Origin: Candidatus Aminicenantota bacterium
Lineage (GTDB): Bacteria > Acidobacteriota > Aminicenantia > Aminicenantales > UBA4085
Length of the DNA: 45,396 bases
Reading direction: 5' to 3'
Assembly: GCA_017883285.1 (NCBI GenBank)
Contig: JADGNV010000162.1
Location: 1-45,396 of the forward strand
Shown here: positions 15,591-22,700 of the stretch, in pieces
Numbering within the stretch: the stretch's first letter is position 1
Layout of the letters: each line of letters opens with the position of its first letter
Program-made: the position numbers and the translations under genes
Notes under the pieces: model-generated
Database searches by the model: none
What the model saw: only the letters and a program-made list of their open reading frames with translations
What the model was told of the DNA's origin: nothing

Positions 15591-16193
15591 ATGAAAGAAC
15601 ACGTGGAAACGCTTGAAGAGAAGGTCGCCCGCGTGCTGAAAGATCCAGTGGCCCTCGCGCCATATGATTCACACTGGCCGGAGATGTTCGAACGGGAGCG
15701 TCTTCACTTGCTGTCCTGCTTACCCTCCGATTTGGTCAAGAGGATCGAGCATTTCGGCAGCACCGCCGTTCCCGGCCTTGCAGCCAAGCCCATTGTGGAC
15801 ATTCTGGTCGAGGTCACCAGCCTCGAGGAGACCAAGCGAAGGATAGCTCCGATCCTCGAGGCCCAGGGGTATGACTACTTTTGGAGGCCGACCTTCGGGG
15901 ATGATGGCCCGCCGTTCTATGCCTGGTTCATCAAGCGCGGCGAGGACGGAAACAGGACGCACCACATCCACATGGTGGAGTCCCATTTCGAGCACTGGGA
16001 CAGGCTCTTCTTTCGAGACTACCTCATCGAGCATCCCGACGTTGCCCGCGAATATGGGGATCTTAAAACGAAGCTTGCCGGCGCAAACCCGCATGATCGT
16101 GTAGCCTACACGCAGGCCAAGAGTGAATTCATCGCGCGGGTGACCGATACGGCGAAGCGGTTCTATAGAAAGACCCAATCAAGTCCTGCATGA
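15591..16193 (+). CDS. GrpB/UPF0157 family protein (nucleotidyltransferase fold)
   Basis: A 200-residue member of the GrpB family, a branch of the nucleotidyltransferase fold of unknown reaction. Visible family motifs are LAPYDSHWPEMFERE (about residues 22-36), RIEHFGSTAVPGLAAKPIVDILVEV (the GS and DxxV catalytic-like part, about 51-75), HHIHMVE and the closing FFRDYLIEHPDVAREYGDLKTKLA. The ATG at 15591 has only a weak ribosome site (TTAGG). Upstream 15482-15492 holds a short motif seen in two other intergenic regions. The gene stands alone between the sigma remnant and the MntA/HepT pair, within a run of accessory genes. Its neighbours give no functional clue. Confidence 0.88.
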   Translation: MKEHVETLEEKVARVLKDPVALAPYDSHWPEMFERERLHLLSCLPSDLVKRIEHFGSTAVPGLAAKPIVDILVEVTSLEETKRRIAPILEAQGYDYFWRPTFGDDGPPFYAWFIKRGEDGNRTHHIHMVESHFEHWDRLFFRDYLIEHPDVAREYGDLKTKLAGANPHDRVAYTQAKSEFIARVTDTAKRFYRKTQSSPA

Positions 16194-16282
16194 GACGTTG
16201 CTACCCGCGCCGCGCATGAGGACTGACGTTGGGCGCTGGGCAGAGAAACGGAAAAACTGAAAGGAGCATTATTGAACAAGGT

Positions 16283-16750
16283 TTACGCCGAGTTCTTCGT
16301 GGCGGCTTGTCCGGCCCGAGGTTCCTTGGCTTTCTCAATCAGACGGTTCAGGATTTTTTGAATATCGGCCGAATCTTTCGCGCAGATCTCGAACAATTCT
16401 TCCGGACCGATCTCATGATAGAAATGAACCAGACGGTTCCGATAGCCGGCCATGAGTCGCAGGAGGTCGGATTCCTTCTTGGTCAGCGCTTTTTTCTCGA
16501 ACAACATCCGGGCGATATCCTTGTATTCCGCCGCCGCCGCGCCGAATTTCCTGGCTAGGATATGGCGGCCGACGTCGAAGAGGGCTTCCAAGGCCCGGCG
16601 CACGTAGGACTCCGCGGCGGCCTGTTTGTGTTTATCGGCCAAGAACTCTTCCCGGTCGTCCAGTCCGAGATCCCGGAGGTCGGCGAGCATTTTGCGGATC
16701 CAGGCGGTTTTTTCGACGATGACCGATCCGTTCACCTTCGCGGGCGTCAT
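16283..16750 (-). CDS. hepT: HepT-like HEPN toxin
   Basis: A 155-residue all-helical HEPN protein of the DUF86/HepT family. Its catalytic Rx4HxY motif is intact: R104, H109 and Y111 in GYRNRLVHFY. HepT proteins are RNases or RNase-like toxins that are neutralised when the partner MntA nucleotidyltransferase adds AMP to the tyrosine of this motif. The ATG at 16750 overlaps the stop of mntA by 4 nt, the typical gene order (antitoxin first). The C-terminal 20 residues are poorly ordered looking. A stand-alone DUF86 function is possible but the pairing makes the toxin-antitoxin reading the most likely. Confidence 0.87.
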   Translation of the reverse strand: MTPAKVNGSVIVEKTAWIRKMLADLRDLGLDDREEFLADKHKQAAAESYVRRALEALFDVGRHILARKFGAAAAEYKDIARMLFEKKALTKKESDLLRLMAGYRNRLVHFYHEIGPEELFEICAKDSADIQKILNRLIEKAKEPRAGQAATKNSA

Positions 16751-17166
16751 TTCGAGGCTCCCATGATCATGCGCGCACGCTCGCGCTCAAAAGGCAGGAG
16801 GTCGGCGGCGCGTCGCATATAGTATAGCTGGCAATCCGCCTCGCTTTTTTCATTCGCGGCATAGAGAAGCTCGCCTGATACGATCTCGCCGCCGAGGCTC
16901 GCGGGAGCTTCGGGAAGTGAAACCACGTCGACCCGGAATATATCGAAGAGATCTTCAAAAAAGATAGCGATCCGGACTTTTTCTTTGACCGAAAGCGGCC
17001 GAAGGGGCTTGATCCCAAGATCGAGGTCTGAGCGAGGATGCCTCGAATGCGGCGTTTTTCCCTGGATTCTGGCTTGGAGCTCTTTCGCCCGACTACCGAA
17101 GGCGTAGATGGTCTCCAGGCCATTGCGTCGGGCAAAGGCCGAGATGCGTCGCTTATAATCGATCAC
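16747..17166 (-). CDS. mntA: MntA-like nucleotidyltransferase antitoxin
   Basis: A 139-residue minimal nucleotidyltransferase with the GS motif at G24-S25 (YAFGSRAKE), the double aspartate D47 and D49 (RSDLDLGI), and the third acidic residue D80 in FRVDVVSL. The loop between GS and DxD is about ten residues longer than usual (QARIQGKTPHSRHPR). Members paired with HepT add AMP to the toxin and silence it. The start is GTG at 17166 behind a strong ribosome site (GGAGGAAGG). A promoter with TATAAT lies immediately upstream, leaving a leader of about a dozen nt. It is translationally coupled to hepT. Confidence 0.85.
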   Translation of the reverse strand: MIDYKRRISAFARRNGLETIYAFGSRAKELQARIQGKTPHSRHPRSDLDLGIKPLRPLSVKEKVRIAIFFEDLFDIFRVDVVSLPEAPASLGGEIVSGELLYAANEKSEADCQLYYMRRAADLLPFERERARMIMGASK

Positions 17167-17184
17167 GGGAATCCTTCCTCCGGC

Positions 17185-17213
17185 ATTATATCGGTTTTAT
17201 CCGCCGCCGTGAA
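17185..17213 (-). promoter_or_regulatory. Sigma-70 promoter of mntA-hepT
   Basis: Minus strand: TATAAT at 17190-17185 and TTCACG (four of six matches) 17 nt upstream at 17213-17208. The start site would fall about 10 nt before the GTG of mntA, right at the ribosome site. Confidence 0.55.
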
Positions 17214-17463
17214 GCCCGCCCGATCAAAACCAATGACGCTTGGAGGACCGCGAGGCGCTTTCTGCTTCTCTTGGATCTTTTTGCCGATGGCGCCATGAAA
17301 AAGCGGCCTAAACGGGAATCAACGGGATATGCCCAACTCCGGCCCGTGCACAAGATTTGACAATATCTCTACGCGTTTTTCAAAACGCTCAAGGCTTGGC
17401 TTGCGGCGCGTTTTCAACCAGCCATTCGATGACGCTGGCTAACCACAGCTTGCAACCGGCGGA
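17214..17463. other. Gene-free stretch between mntA promoter and the M28 peptidase stop
   Basis: About 250 nt with no credible gene in either strand. The only structure is a tight inverted repeat at 17373-17388 (GCGTTTT and AAAACGC with a 2-nt centre), without a T-run. I see no terminator for the peptidase gene here. Confidence 0.5.
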
Positions 17464-19263
17464 TTACTTATCCGTCAGGGTCCAAGCGATCCCGTACATC
17501 AGCTTGGAAACCTTCTCCATCAGCTCGCCGCTGGCCTTGTCGACACTGTCGCTCGTCTGATGCAGGTTCTCGGTCACGGCCGAGAACGGCCACAGCCAGG
17601 GAATCTTGAGGGCGTTGAACGAGCTGTGGTCGCTGTCGCCGAAGGAGAGGCTCCCGGTCTTGGCGGCGCGCAGATAGAGGTCGAGCCCGACATACCGGTC
17701 GGCGTCCCGGGCCGCTTCGCCCAGGCCCGACCCGTCGTTGAAATTGATGAGCATGAAGTTGGCCGGCGTAATGGCCTTGAGGAACTCGGGCGAGGACGGC
17801 ACGCCCATCGTCCGTGCGGCGAAGGCCAGGCTCTTCTCGTCATAGGTCCGGCTCATCATGTCGAAGTTCAGATAGGCCACGGTCTTCAATCCGGGCTGGG
17901 GCGGGTTCTTGACGAAGTACGCGGACCCGAGAAGGCCCTTCTCCTCGGCCGTCCAGAGGGCGAAGATGATCGTCCGCTTGGGCTTCTTGGGGTTGGCGGC
18001 GAAAGCCCGGGCCAGATTGAGGACGCCGACGCTGCCGGAGCCGTTGTCGTCGGCGCCGTTGAAGATGTAATCCTCGAACCGGCCGGTGTGGTCAAGATGG
18101 GCGCCGATGACGACCGCCTCGGACTTGAGGGCCGGGTCGGACCCCTCGATCATCCCGACGACGTTGATGCCGCGGGCCATCTGGGTCTTGAGAGTGGAGG
18201 CGATGGTCAAGGCCACCCCGGGGACGTCGAAGGACGAGGGTTTCTTGGCGTCGTCGATTTTCTTTTTGGCCGCTTCGAGCGTCCGGCCGGCGGCGGCCAG
18301 GATGGCGTCAGCGGTACGGTTGCTGATCTGAATCACCGCCGGCTTGTCCCAGGGCAGGGGGACGGCGGCGCCGGGGATGGACATCCGGCGGTAGGGTTTG
18401 CGGATGATCGGCGATTCGTCGGGAACGCTCTTGGCCGGGAGGAGGGACCGGTAGCGGTACAGGTCCAGGCCGGCCGGGTTGGCCACCAAGATGGCGGCCG
18501 GTCCCCGTTTGGCCAGGGCCTCCATCTTGGGCGACATCCCGGTCATGGACATCGCCGGCGCGGCGCCCGCGGGCTGAGGTTTGATGGAGATGAAAGACGG
18601 CGAAGTCGACAGAACCAGGACGATCTTGCCCTTGACGTCGATGCCTTTGAAGTCGTCGTACTTGGCGTCCTTGTCGGCGAGGCCGTAGCCGACGAAGACG
18701 ACGGGCGCGGTCAGGACGTCGCCCGTCGCGGAAATCGAGGAATAGTCGGCCCCCGTCTGGAACTCCCGATTCAGAACGGCCCCGCCGTTCCTGACCTCGA
18801 GCGCCATCCGGCTCGAAGTTTCGAGCGTTTCCATCAAGGGGAATTCCTGCCAGTACGTCTTTTCAGCGGGGCGGGGAGGGGTCGTTGCGCCCGACATGAA
18901 CTGGGCCATGGTGAACGAACGGGGCGCCATGTCGCCGATCGGAGTCAGGGCCCAGAGGCCGAAGAGCGAAGCGGCATATTCGGCCGCCAGCTGGTAGCCG
19001 CGCGTCCCCGCTTCCCGGCCTTCCAGCAGGTCGGAGGCGATGAAGGACAGCATGGATAGGGAGGATTTAGCTCCGATCGTATCGAACCCGGCCTTGATGT
19101 CGGCCGGCGGGGCTTCGGGCTTGGCGACCTTGACCAGGGTCTTGGTCAAATCCTCGGCTTTGGCCTGCGACCCGGTCGTCGCGGAGGTCGCGGGCGGCGT
19201 CTGGGCGGCGGCCGAAAGAACGAGAGCAACGGCGATGAAAACGGTCAGGGCGAACTTTCTCAT
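17464..19263 (-). CDS. Exported M28 zinc aminopeptidase with PA-like insert
   Basis: A 599-residue protein with a signal peptide (KFALTVFIAVALVLSAAAQ). It has a PA-type lid in the middle (APVVFVGYGLADKDAKYDDFKGIDVKGKIVLVL, about residues 185-220) and an M28 catalytic domain. The two-zinc site is complete: H389 and D391 in GAHLDH, the bridging aspartate in NGADDNGSG, the glutamate pair in LWTAEEKGLLGS, an aspartate in NFDMMSR, and the last histidine in ENLHQTSDS. Family members remove N-terminal amino acids from peptides outside the cytoplasm. The ATG at 19263 has a strong ribosome site (GAGGAGG). It is transcribed alone and diverges from purM. Specificity cannot be predicted. Confidence 0.93.
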   Translation of the reverse strand: MRKFALTVFIAVALVLSAAAQTPPATSATTGSQAKAEDLTKTLVKVAKPEAPPADIKAGFDTIGAKSSLSMLSFIASDLLEGREAGTRGYQLAAEYAASLFGLWALTPIGDMAPRSFTMAQFMSGATTPPRPAEKTYWQEFPLMETLETSSRMALEVRNGGAVLNREFQTGADYSSISATGDVLTAPVVFVGYGLADKDAKYDDFKGIDVKGKIVLVLSTSPSFISIKPQPAGAAPAMSMTGMSPKMEALAKRGPAAILVANPAGLDLYRYRSLLPAKSVPDESPIIRKPYRRMSIPGAAVPLPWDKPAVIQISNRTADAILAAAGRTLEAAKKKIDDAKKPSSFDVPGVALTIASTLKTQMARGINVVGMIEGSDPALKSEAVVIGAHLDHTGRFEDYIFNGADDNGSGSVGVLNLARAFAANPKKPKRTIIFALWTAEEKGLLGSAYFVKNPPQPGLKTVAYLNFDMMSRTYDEKSLAFAARTMGVPSSPEFLKAITPANFMLINFNDGSGLGEAARDADRYVGLDLYLRAAKTGSLSFGDSDHSSFNALKIPWLWPFSAVTENLHQTSDSVDKASGELMEKVSKLMYGIAWTLTDK

Positions 19264-19408
19264 GAGAAGTACCTCCTCGGAACAAAAAGCGACGTCATTT
19301 AGATATACGCGGGGACGGCCGTCGGGGTTTCGGTCCGATCCAACCGTTTACCGGAAAATCTAGAAATGTCGGAGCCATTTTGACATAATACCCCACAGGA
19401 GAAAAGCC

Positions 19409-20410
19409 ATGACCCCATTGAGCTATAAAAACGCCGGCGTCAGCATCGACGAGGCCGACGACTTCATCAAGATCATCAAACCGATGGTCAAGACCACGGC
19501 CCGTCCCGAGATCCTGGGAGGGATCGGCGGGTTCAGCGGGTTGTTCGCCCCCCGCCTCAAAGGCCTCAAGGACCCCGTCCTCGTTTCCTCCACGGACGGC
19601 GTCGGGACCAAGCTCATGATCGCCGACCTTCAGAAGAAATACGACACGGTCGGGATCGACCTCGTGGCCATGAGCGTCGACGACGTCGTGGTGACCGGCG
19701 CCGAGCCGCTTTTCTTCCTCGACTACATCGCCTGCGGCCGGCTCGACAAGCGGATGCTGGCCGAAGTCATAAAAGGCATTGTCCGGGGCTGCCGCGAAGC
19801 CCGATGCGCCCTCGTGGGAGGGGAAACGGCCGAGCTTCCCGGGCTCTACACGAAGGAACAGTGGGATCTGGCCGGCTTCTGCGTCGGGATCGTGGACCGG
19901 GGGAAGATCATCGACGGCCGGACCTGCCGCAGGGGCGACAAGGTGATCGGCCTGGCTTCGAGCGGATTGCACAGCAACGGCTATTCCCTCGCCCGGAAGG
20001 CCTTTACCGAGAAAGAGCTCCGGAGCGAGATCGGGCGCGAGCTGCTCAAGCCTACCCGGATCTATACCCGGCCGATCCTCGACGTCCTGAAGAGCGTCAA
20101 GATCAAGGCCATGGCCCATATCACCGGCGGCGGATTCACGGACAACATCCCGAGGGTCATTCCGCCGGGGTTGACCGTCGTGATCGAGGAAGGGCGATGG
20201 CCGATTCCGCCGATCTTCCGCCTGATCCAGGAGCGCTGCGGCGTCGACGAACACGAGATCTTCAGGACCCTGAACATGGGGATCGGGATGGTCCTCGTGG
20301 TCGGGCCGAAGGACGCGGAGAAGACGATCGCCCTCTTCGCCAAAATGCGCCAGAAAGCTTACATCGTTGGCGATCTCGTCTCCGGCCCGCACGGGGTGTC
20401 GATCTATTAA
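19409..20410 (+). CDS. purM: Phosphoribosylformylglycinamidine cyclo-ligase (AIR synthetase)
   Basis: PurM closes the imidazole ring, converting FGAM and ATP to AIR in purine synthesis in the cytoplasm. The 333-residue length and motifs are typical: YKNAGVSIDEADDFI at the start, SSTDGVGTKLMIA, DLVAMSVDDVVVTGAEPLFFLDYIA, LVGGETAELPGLY, GLASSGLHSNGYSLARK, HITGGGFTDNIPRVIP and the closing GIGMVLVV. The ribosome site ACAGGAG is 8 nt before the ATG. It is not in a purine operon here. Two hairpin arms lie just after its stop. The motif CTAGAAATGTC lies 39 nt upstream of its ATG. Confidence 0.97.
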   Translation: MTPLSYKNAGVSIDEADDFIKIIKPMVKTTARPEILGGIGGFSGLFAPRLKGLKDPVLVSSTDGVGTKLMIADLQKKYDTVGIDLVAMSVDDVVVTGAEPLFFLDYIACGRLDKRMLAEVIKGIVRGCREARCALVGGETAELPGLYTKEQWDLAGFCVGIVDRGKIIDGRTCRRGDKVIGLASSGLHSNGYSLARKAFTEKELRSEIGRELLKPTRIYTRPILDVLKSVKIKAMAHITGGGFTDNIPRVIPPGLTVVIEEGRWPIPPIFRLIQERCGVDEHEIFRTLNMGIGMVLVVGPKDAEKTIALFAKMRQKAYIVGDLVSGPHGVSIY

Positions 20411-20450
20411 GACGGGCCCGAGGGGCGGGCGATTGTTAGCATATTTTACA

Positions 20451-20479
20451 TAGTATGTCGGGATATTGTCGACATACTA
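20451..20479. repeat. Perfect 10-bp inverted repeat after purM
   Basis: TAGTATGTCG and CGACATACTA are perfect arms around a 9-nt loop (GGATATTGT), with weaker matching for another ten bases on each side. No T-run follows, so it is not a standard terminator. The layout of two arms around a short centre recalls recombinase or repressor sites, but it does not match the dif consensus. Confidence 0.55.
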
Positions 20480-20553
20480 GGCAAATGTGATGCCCATGGG
20501 TCGGTTCACTTTCCGGAGGACCCCCTGGAAGGCTTTTCCTAGAGCGGAAAAAA

Positions 20554-21639
20554 TCACTTTCTAATGAACTTCCGCCACTCGAACAGGTCCGATCTCAGCG
20601 CATATCCGGCGAGCGCGGCGGCTGTTTCCGGCGAAATTTTCCGCAGCCATGCCCCGAGTCCCGCGATTTTTTCCGGGCCGATTTCGACCATGGACCAGGC
20701 TTCGGCCTGAATCGTCGTGGCGGGCCAGCGGTTTCGGAACCGGGCCGGGATCATGGCCTCCGCCATCCTGGCGTTGGGATTCAGGATGACGGCCTCGACG
20801 CCCCGGGCGGCGAACGCTTTGCGCCACAGGTCCAGCGCGTACCCGTAATGGGTACAGGCGAGGCCGACCACGGCCTTGGATTTTGGCCCGCGGATCTTGG
20901 CCAGGGCCTCGTCCACATAGGATTCGATGAGGAGCCCGCTATCTTCCGACCCGGGGGCTTTTTCGATGAAGCTGGCAAGTTCCGGGCAGGCCTGAGTGAC
21001 GATCCGGTCGGGCTTCACGCCCAACCCGAGCAGCCTTCGCCGGTGCTCATCCTCGCCGATCGTGGTTTCCGTGCCGAAGATGAGGACAGGGGCCGAGGGG
21101 GCGTCCTCCAAGGCGCGGGCGATGAGCTCCACGCCCGGTTCAACGATGCCGAGGACCGGGATTTTCCCGGCCCGAAAAAAGGGCGTTTCGGGGATGAACA
21201 CGGACAGCGTGTTGCAGCCGACCAGGATCGCGTCCGGCCGGCCCGACCGGGCCAGACTTTCCAGGGCGCTGTTGAAAACCGCGATCTTCTCCCCCCGCGT
21301 CCTCAGGCTGTTGTAGCCGCTGTCGTTCGAAAACAGGGCGTTGAAGAATAAGAGGCGGACGCTCCGGAAGACCCCGGCCTCTTTCAGCCTCGCGGCGAGC
21401 TCGGCCATGATCGACAGCCCGCCCAGTCCGGAGTCCATGACCGCGATCGTCACGTCGTTTTTCGCGAAGAGCCGTTCGAGCTTATCCGCGGCCTGCGGGG
21501 CGGTCGTCTGGCCCCCGCGGGCGGCGGGCGCCAGAATGGCGGTGATTAGCACCACGAAAACCCATATCATCGCCCGTTTGCGGAGATGGTCCATCTTGCT
21601 TAAAGAATACATAATGAAAATCGGAGATACAATACCCAT
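20554..21639 (-). CDS. Glutamate racemase-like protein with N-terminal signal peptide
   Basis: The body (residues 60-330) is a MurI-type racemase: VAVMDSGLGGLSIM-like start (TIAVMDSGLGG, aspartate as in MurI), first catalytic cysteine C142 in VGCNTLSV, and second C262 in LACTHYGYAL. MurI normally works in the cytoplasm, making D-glutamate for peptidoglycan. Here a signal-peptide-like segment precedes it: basic residues DHLRKR, then the hydrophobic run AMIWVFVVLITAILAPAARG. So it is probably exported or anchored. The longest start (21639) has a partial ribosome site (GGAAGA); ATGs at 21612 and 21594 are alternatives and all keep the signal. It is not next to murein genes. Role outside the cytoplasm is unknown. 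Confidence 0.85.
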   Translation of the reverse strand: MGIVSPIFIMYSLSKMDHLRKRAMIWVFVVLITAILAPAARGGQTTAPQAADKLERLFAKNDVTIAVMDSGLGGLSIMAELAARLKEAGVFRSVRLLFFNALFSNDSGYNSLRTRGEKIAVFNSALESLARSGRPDAILVGCNTLSVFIPETPFFRAGKIPVLGIVEPGVELIARALEDAPSAPVLIFGTETTIGEDEHRRRLLGLGVKPDRIVTQACPELASFIEKAPGSEDSGLLIESYVDEALAKIRGPKSKAVVGLACTHYGYALDLWRKAFAARGVEAVILNPNARMAEAMIPARFRNRWPATTIQAEAWSMVEIGPEKIAGLGAWLRKISPETAAALAGYALRSDLFEWRKFIRK

Positions 21640-21843
21640 TTCCGATCTTCCGGGTCGGCCTCATCTGGGACGCATACGTCTGCCTGTTCTTCTCCTGGGT
21701 CCGGAGGTTCTTCAAAGGGACGCTCTGGGACGCCTGAGGAGCGACGGCGCGCATCCCCGATTCGCCCCGAGAGTGGAAAAAAAGACGAAATAGTGCTAAA
21801 TTGATGTCCCTTCATGGTCCCCGGACGCTCCGGAGACCCGTGT

Positions 21844-21919
21844 GGGCCGTTAGTTCAGTTGGGAGAACGCAGCGTTCGCAATGCTGAGGCCGGGGGTTCG
21901 AGTCCCCCACGGTCCACCA
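21844..21919 (+). tRNA. tRNA-Ala(CGC)
   Basis: A full cloverleaf can be folded. The acceptor stem is GGGCCGT with ACGGTCC, including the G3-U70 wobble that marks alanine tRNAs. The anticodon loop is TTCGCAA with anticodon CGC at its centre. The T arm is GGGGGTTCGAGTCCCCC, the discriminator is A, and CCA is encoded in the gene. It reads GCG alanine codons. It lies 47 nt upstream of the Mut7-C gene and on the same strand, with no visible transposon insertion in its 3' end. Confidence 0.96.
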
Positions 21920-21965
21920 TCCTCATCCTCCGATTCCTCGCGGTTTCCCGCGTCCCGGTCCGCCT

Positions 21966-22418
21966 ATGACCTTCGTCGTCGATTGCATGCTGGGGAAGGC
22001 GGCCAAGTGGCTGAAAATCCTCGGGTTCGACGTCCTGTTCTTCTCCAAGGCCGAAGACGACGATCTCCTGGCCGTGGCCCGGCGCGACGGGCGGACGCTC
22101 CTCACCCGCGACCGCGCCCTTGCCGCCCGGGCTAAAGGTGTGACGTGTCTCCTCATCGAAAGCGAGGTCTGGGAGGATCAGATCCGCCAGGTCCTGGGCC
22201 GGTTCGACCTCTTTGCTGCGGCGCGGCCCTTTTCCCGGTGCGTCGAATGCAACGCCGCGATCAAGCCTTTGTCCAGGGAAAACGCGGCGAACCTCGTCGC
22301 CCCCTTTGTCCTGGAGCAGGGGAGGGATTTCGCCCTCTGTCCGGTCTGCGGGCGCGTCTTCTGGCAGGGGACCCATTACGAGGACATGGAATCCAGGGTG
22401 GCCGTGCTCCTCAAATAA
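21966..22418 (+). CDS. Mut7-C RNase-domain (DUF82) protein with zinc ribbon
   Basis: A 150-residue protein of the Mut7-C family. The N-terminal PIN-like half carries the acidic residues FVVDCMLGKAAKWLKILGFD, AEDDDLLAVARRDGRTLLTRDRAL (about residues 4-50). The C-terminal half has two CxxC pairs, RCVECN (about 92-95) and LCPVCGRVFW (about 125-128), that can bind zinc. The fold predicts an RNase, but no reaction is established for bacterial stand-alone members. No ribosome site is visible before the ATG at 21966. It starts 47 nt after tRNA-Ala and may be co-transcribed with it. Two palindromic structures follow its stop. Confidence 0.87.
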   Translation: MTFVVDCMLGKAAKWLKILGFDVLFFSKAEDDDLLAVARRDGRTLLTRDRALAARAKGVTCLLIESEVWEDQIRQVLGRFDLFAAARPFSRCVECNAAIKPLSRENAANLVAPFVLEQGRDFALCPVCGRVFWQGTHYEDMESRVAVLLK

Positions 22419-22424
22419 CCGGCT

Positions 22425-22442
22425 CGGGGGGTAAGCCCCCCG
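22425..22442 (+). terminator. GC hairpin after the Mut7-C gene
   Basis: CGGGGGG and CCCCCCG pair around the loop TAAG, seven nt after the Mut7-C stop. The stem is strong but no T-run follows, so it is either a weak terminator or an mRNA 3' end stabiliser. Confidence 0.45.
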
Positions 22443-22480
22443 GATTATGGAATTAATACCCGTCGTCCCGAATCCGACCC

Positions 22481-22614
22481 ATCCGGCGTTGGGGTTGCCC
22501 CAAGGCCCTCATAGCGGAGGGGGGGCCCCACCCTAAGCCTCTTGGCTTAGGCTGTGGGGGGGAACCGACGGGACTGGTTCCCCCGGAGGGCCGGGGGCAA
22601 CCCTAATGCCGGAT
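22481..22614. repeat. 134-bp branched palindromic element (long terminal arms, inner hairpins)
   Basis: The ends are 30-nt inverted arms (22481-22510 and 22586-22614; ATCCGGCGTTGGGGTTGCC against ATCCGGCATTAGGGTTGCC on the other strand). Between them are hairpins: CCCCACCCTAAGCC with GGCTTAGG.. around TCTT (22526-22559), and GGGGGAACC with GGTTCCCCC around a 9-nt loop (22558-22584). A short CCCTC/GAGGG stem (22506-22521) competes with the outer arm. Folded, it is a three- or four-way junction. No open frame lies inside. It could be a MITE-like element or a structured RNA; the sequence alone does not decide. Confidence 0.75.
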
Positions 22615-22629
22615 GCGTGTGCAGCCGAG

Positions 22630-22656
22630 TTGACATTTCTCATAGTCTGCTATAGA
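22630..22656 (+). promoter_or_regulatory. Candidate promoter of the GH116 gene
   Basis: TTGACA at 22630-22635 and TATAGA at 22651-22656 with a short 15-nt spacer, 45 nt before the ATG. It lies directly after the branched palindrome. The spacing is below optimum, so strength is doubtful. Confidence 0.4.
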
Positions 22657-22700
22657 AAAAAGTCATTCGCACAGAATTTTTCGGAGGGGAGGTAACCGTC

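Noticed and set aside
16194-16250. Integron attC-like site after the GrpB gene
   Set aside because: GTTGGGC is present but the paired RYYYAAC core and the imperfect hairpin of attC sites are not, and no integrase is in the window.
20451-20479. dif/Xer recombination site
   Set aside because: Arm and centre lengths and sequence do not fit the 11-6-11 consensus.
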